DNA from: Ascidiaceihabitans sp.
GTDB taxonomy: Bacteria > Pseudomonadota > Alphaproteobacteria > Rhodobacterales > Rhodobacteraceae
NCBI GenBank assembly: GCA_023301665.1
Contig: JALZUL010000082.1
Location: forward strand, 1-8,013
Length of the DNA: 8,013 bases
Reading direction: 5' to 3'
Below, piece after piece: positions 6,515 through 8,013 of this stretch; positions within the stretch are counted from its first letter, which is position 1; every line of letters begins with the position of its first letter. A program made the translations under genes and the position numbers. A model generated the notes under the pieces. The model was not told the DNA's origin, searched no databases, and saw only the letters and a program-made list of their open reading frames with translations.

Positions 6515-7246
6515 CTAAGCATCTTTCTCCACTCGCGCTAGTGTGAGGATGTTAACATTTGCGGCACCGGCATCAAGACATGCTTTGGTAGCTTCCGCTA
6601 AAGTTGCTCCCGACGTCATCACATCATCAACCAATAAAATCTGACGCCCGATAAAATAACGGCGTCTTTTCGGGTGCATTTTTAACACACCTTTTAGATT
6701 GGTAACCCTTTGATCACGCCCCATTCCATCGAGAGGCAAGGTTCGCTTAATTCTCATTAACCCATCTGGGCAGCACGGCAGGTCAAGTTCGCGCGCGACG
6801 CCCTGCGCCAACAAAGCAGCTTGGTTATAGCGACGTTTTAAAAGCCTACTCCAATGCAACGGAATCGGGATAAGCAGTGTTTTAGACGTTACGAGATCAT
6901 TCGCAGCGGCGGCCATCCATTTTGACGCGGGCCCAACGATATCCTGACGGTCCGCGTGTTTAAGGCCAAGCACAATCCGGCGACCATTACCTTGATACAC
7001 TAAGGCCGCCCTACCCCGAAGCCATGGTCTGTTGGCCTGTTGGCATTCATCACAATAAAACGTTCCTGAATCGAAATCGCCCATCAACGGGATACCACAA
7101 GCATCACAAACAGCTCCGTTGATAAATTTGGTTTCTCGCCAGCACGAACCACATAAACCAAAATCACTATCAACCAAAGTAGAACAGGTAAGACATCTGG
7201 GAGGGTAGATAACCTTAAGAGCTGTTTGAATTAAGCGGCTGTCCAT
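6515..7246 (-). CDS. comF: ComF-family phosphoribosyltransferase-like protein (double zinc ribbon)
   Basis: The 243-residue product has two N-terminal zinc-binding pairs of knuckles (Cys18, Cys21, Cys32, Cys35 and Cys47, Cys50, Cys65, Cys68). A type I phosphoribosyltransferase domain follows. The HWSRLLKRRYNQAALLA segment (131-147) is the ComF signature, and the PRPP loop is ILLVDDVMTSGAT (203-215). In naturally competent bacteria ComF helps single-stranded DNA uptake and processing (with ComFA or PriA); in most alphaproteobacteria its role is not settled. It is the first gene of the minus-strand run with grxC, the Nit1-like gene and marR. The ATG at 7246 is supported by length and by the usual N-terminal TALKVIYPPRCLTC form. 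The purine-rich GGAG lies 11 bases upstream, which is a little far. Confidence 0.92.
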   Translation of the reverse strand: MDSRLIQTALKVIYPPRCLTCSTLVDSDFGLCGSCWRETKFINGAVCDACGIPLMGDFDSGTFYCDECQQANRPWLRGRAALVYQGNGRRIVLGLKHADRQDIVGPASKWMAAAANDLVTSKTLLIPIPLHWSRLLKRRYNQAALLAQGVARELDLPCCPDGLMRIKRTLPLDGMGRDQRVTNLKGVLKMHPKRRRYFIGRQILLVDDVMTSGATLAEATKACLDAGAANVNILTLARVEKDA

Positions 7247-7254
7247 TCTATTGA
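7226..7254 (+). promoter_or_regulatory. Candidate promoter for the methyltransferase-like gene
   Basis: TTGAAT (7226-7231) and TATTGA (7249-7254) are 17 bases apart on the plus strand. The -10 element ends seven bases before the ATG at 7262, and no Shine-Dalgarno sequence is visible, so a leaderless or nearly leaderless mRNA is possible. The element overlaps the start of comF. The -10 match is weak. Confidence 0.3.
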
Positions 7255-7261
7255 CTACTCC

Positions 7262-8013
7262 ATGACATCACAAACGCTTCTGACCGATTCAAAATCCCTT
7301 CGCATGCGAAGATCCCGAGCAGTGAATGAGGGTCTGTTCCTACATGATTTGGCTCTTGATGAGATGCAGGATCGTATGAGCATGGTTAACAGAACGTTTA
7401 ATTCTATCGCCATCGTCAGCGGATTCCCTCATCATTGGAACAAAACGCTGCCAGGCGCGATTTGTGTCGCCGATGAAGACGTCATCAAGCTGAAAGTCGC
7501 CTCTCACGATGTTGTGATTCATGGGCTCGCATTGCACTGGGCCAATGATCCAGTGGGGCAAATCATCCAATGTCGGCGCGCGCTCATATCCGATGGACTG
7601 TTTTTGGCAGCAACTTTTGGCGGCGAAACCTTGCATGAATTACGCAGCTGTTTGGGTCAGGCTGAGATCGAAATATCCGGTGGTTTATCACCACGTATTG
7701 CTCCGATGGGTGAAATTCGAGACATGGGCGGGTTGCTTCAACGCGCGGGCCTAGCACTTCCCGTTGCAGATTCTCAAACAAGCAGCGTGGTTTACCGTGA
7801 TATCTGGCACCTGATGCAAGATCTGCGTGCCATGGGCGAAACCAACACTCTCACCTCACGCCTAAAAACACCAACGCGCCGCGCTGTCTTTGAACGTGCA
7901 AATGAATTGTACCAAGACACATTTCCCGCAGCACAAGGTGGTATCATTGCTACCTTCGAAATCGTTTACCTTACTGGCTGGGCACCGGACGATAGCCAGC
8001 CCCAAGCATTACG
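7262..8013 (+). CDS. BioC/NDUFAF5-like methyltransferase-fold protein (3' end outside window)
   Basis: From ATG 7262, 250 codons are open to the window edge. The product resembles SAM-dependent methyltransferase-domain proteins related to BioC and to mitochondrial NDUFAF5, a complex I assembly hydroxylase/methyltransferase-like factor. Supporting segments are VNRTFNSIAIV (42-52), DVVIHGLALHWANDPVGQI (83-101), CRRALISDGLFLAATFGG (104-121), GGLSPRIAPMGEIRDMGGLL (140-159), and LTGWAPDDSQPQ near the visible end, which usually lies close to the C terminus. The glycine-rich SAM loop (motif I, normally LDLGCGxG) is absent: the equivalent position reads IAIVSGFPHHW. The start is chosen because TLLTDSKSLRMRRSRAV fits the family N terminus. 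Divergent from comF across 15 bases. Enzymatic activity is uncertain; BioC itself is unlikely because no biotin genes are nearby. Confidence 0.88.
   Translation, partial: MTSQTLLTDSKSLRMRRSRAVNEGLFLHDLALDEMQDRMSMVNRTFNSIAIVSGFPHHWNKTLPGAICVADEDVIKLKVASHDVVIHGLALHWANDPVGQIIQCRRALISDGLFLAATFGGETLHELRSCLGQAEIEISGGLSPRIAPMGEIRDMGGLLQRAGLALPVADSQTSSVVYRDIWHLMQDLRAMGETNTLTSRLKTPTRRAVFERANELYQDTFPAAQGGIIATFEIVYLTGWAPDDSQPQAL
7298..7311. repeat. 14-bp perfect palindrome in the comF/methyltransferase divergent region
   Basis: CTTCGCATGCGAAG reads the same on both strands. It lies inside the first codons of the methyltransferase-like gene and about 52-65 bases upstream of the comF start, a position suited to an operator for a dimeric regulator. 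It could also be a chance result of the coding sequence. Confidence 0.4.

Noticed and set aside
7340..7636. A 98-codon minus-strand frame within the methyltransferase-like gene, which could be taken as a gene ahead of comF.
   Set aside because: The plus-strand frame matches a known family throughout this stretch, while the minus-strand product has no recognisable motif.

Overview
The window looks like chromosomal housekeeping DNA from an alphaproteobacterium, most likely a marine Rhodobacteraceae (Roseobacter-group) species. This rests on the close family resemblance I recognise in NusA, RimP, UbiG, the CGFC glutaredoxin and the degenerate methyltransferase. Base composition is near 50% G+C by eye, low for that family. 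I see no tRNA, rRNA, insertion sequence, CRISPR array or phage gene.

Layout. Positions 1-2170 (minus strand) hold the 5' part of the nusA operon: rimP then nusA, sharing one base at the stop/start junction, with nusA running off the left edge. Upstream of rimP, 2171-2314 is a compact non-coding leader with a strong hairpin and an intrinsic terminator only 16-25 bases before the rimP start. This points to transcription attenuation of the operon. Positions 2315-4143 (minus) hold proline iminopeptidase (pip) and a short Tat-type substrate-binding protein joined by a 4-base ATGA overlap. ubiG (ubiquinone O-methyltransferase) starts divergently from pip across a 49-base gap and ends 2 bases from a convergent marR-type regulator. 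That regulator is the last gene of a minus-strand run: comF-like phosphoribosyltransferase, grxC-type glutaredoxin, Nit1-like carbon-nitrogen hydrolase, marR. Only 15 bases from the comF start, a BioC/NDUFAF5-like methyltransferase gene begins on the plus strand and runs off the right edge.

How the genes fit together. RimP (30S maturation) and NusA (elongation, termination, antitermination) link ribosome assembly with transcription, and a terminator-type leader would let NusA influence its own expression. The glutaredoxin and the Nit1-like amidase overlap by one base, consistent with a joint role in glutathione use and repair. UbiG serves ubiquinone synthesis, and the NDUFAF5-like protein may serve complex I assembly, so respiration is a secondary theme. 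I found no strong evidence for a wholly new system. The best leads are the rimP leader, the shortened binding protein coupled to pip, and the methyltransferase-fold protein lacking the SAM glycine loop.
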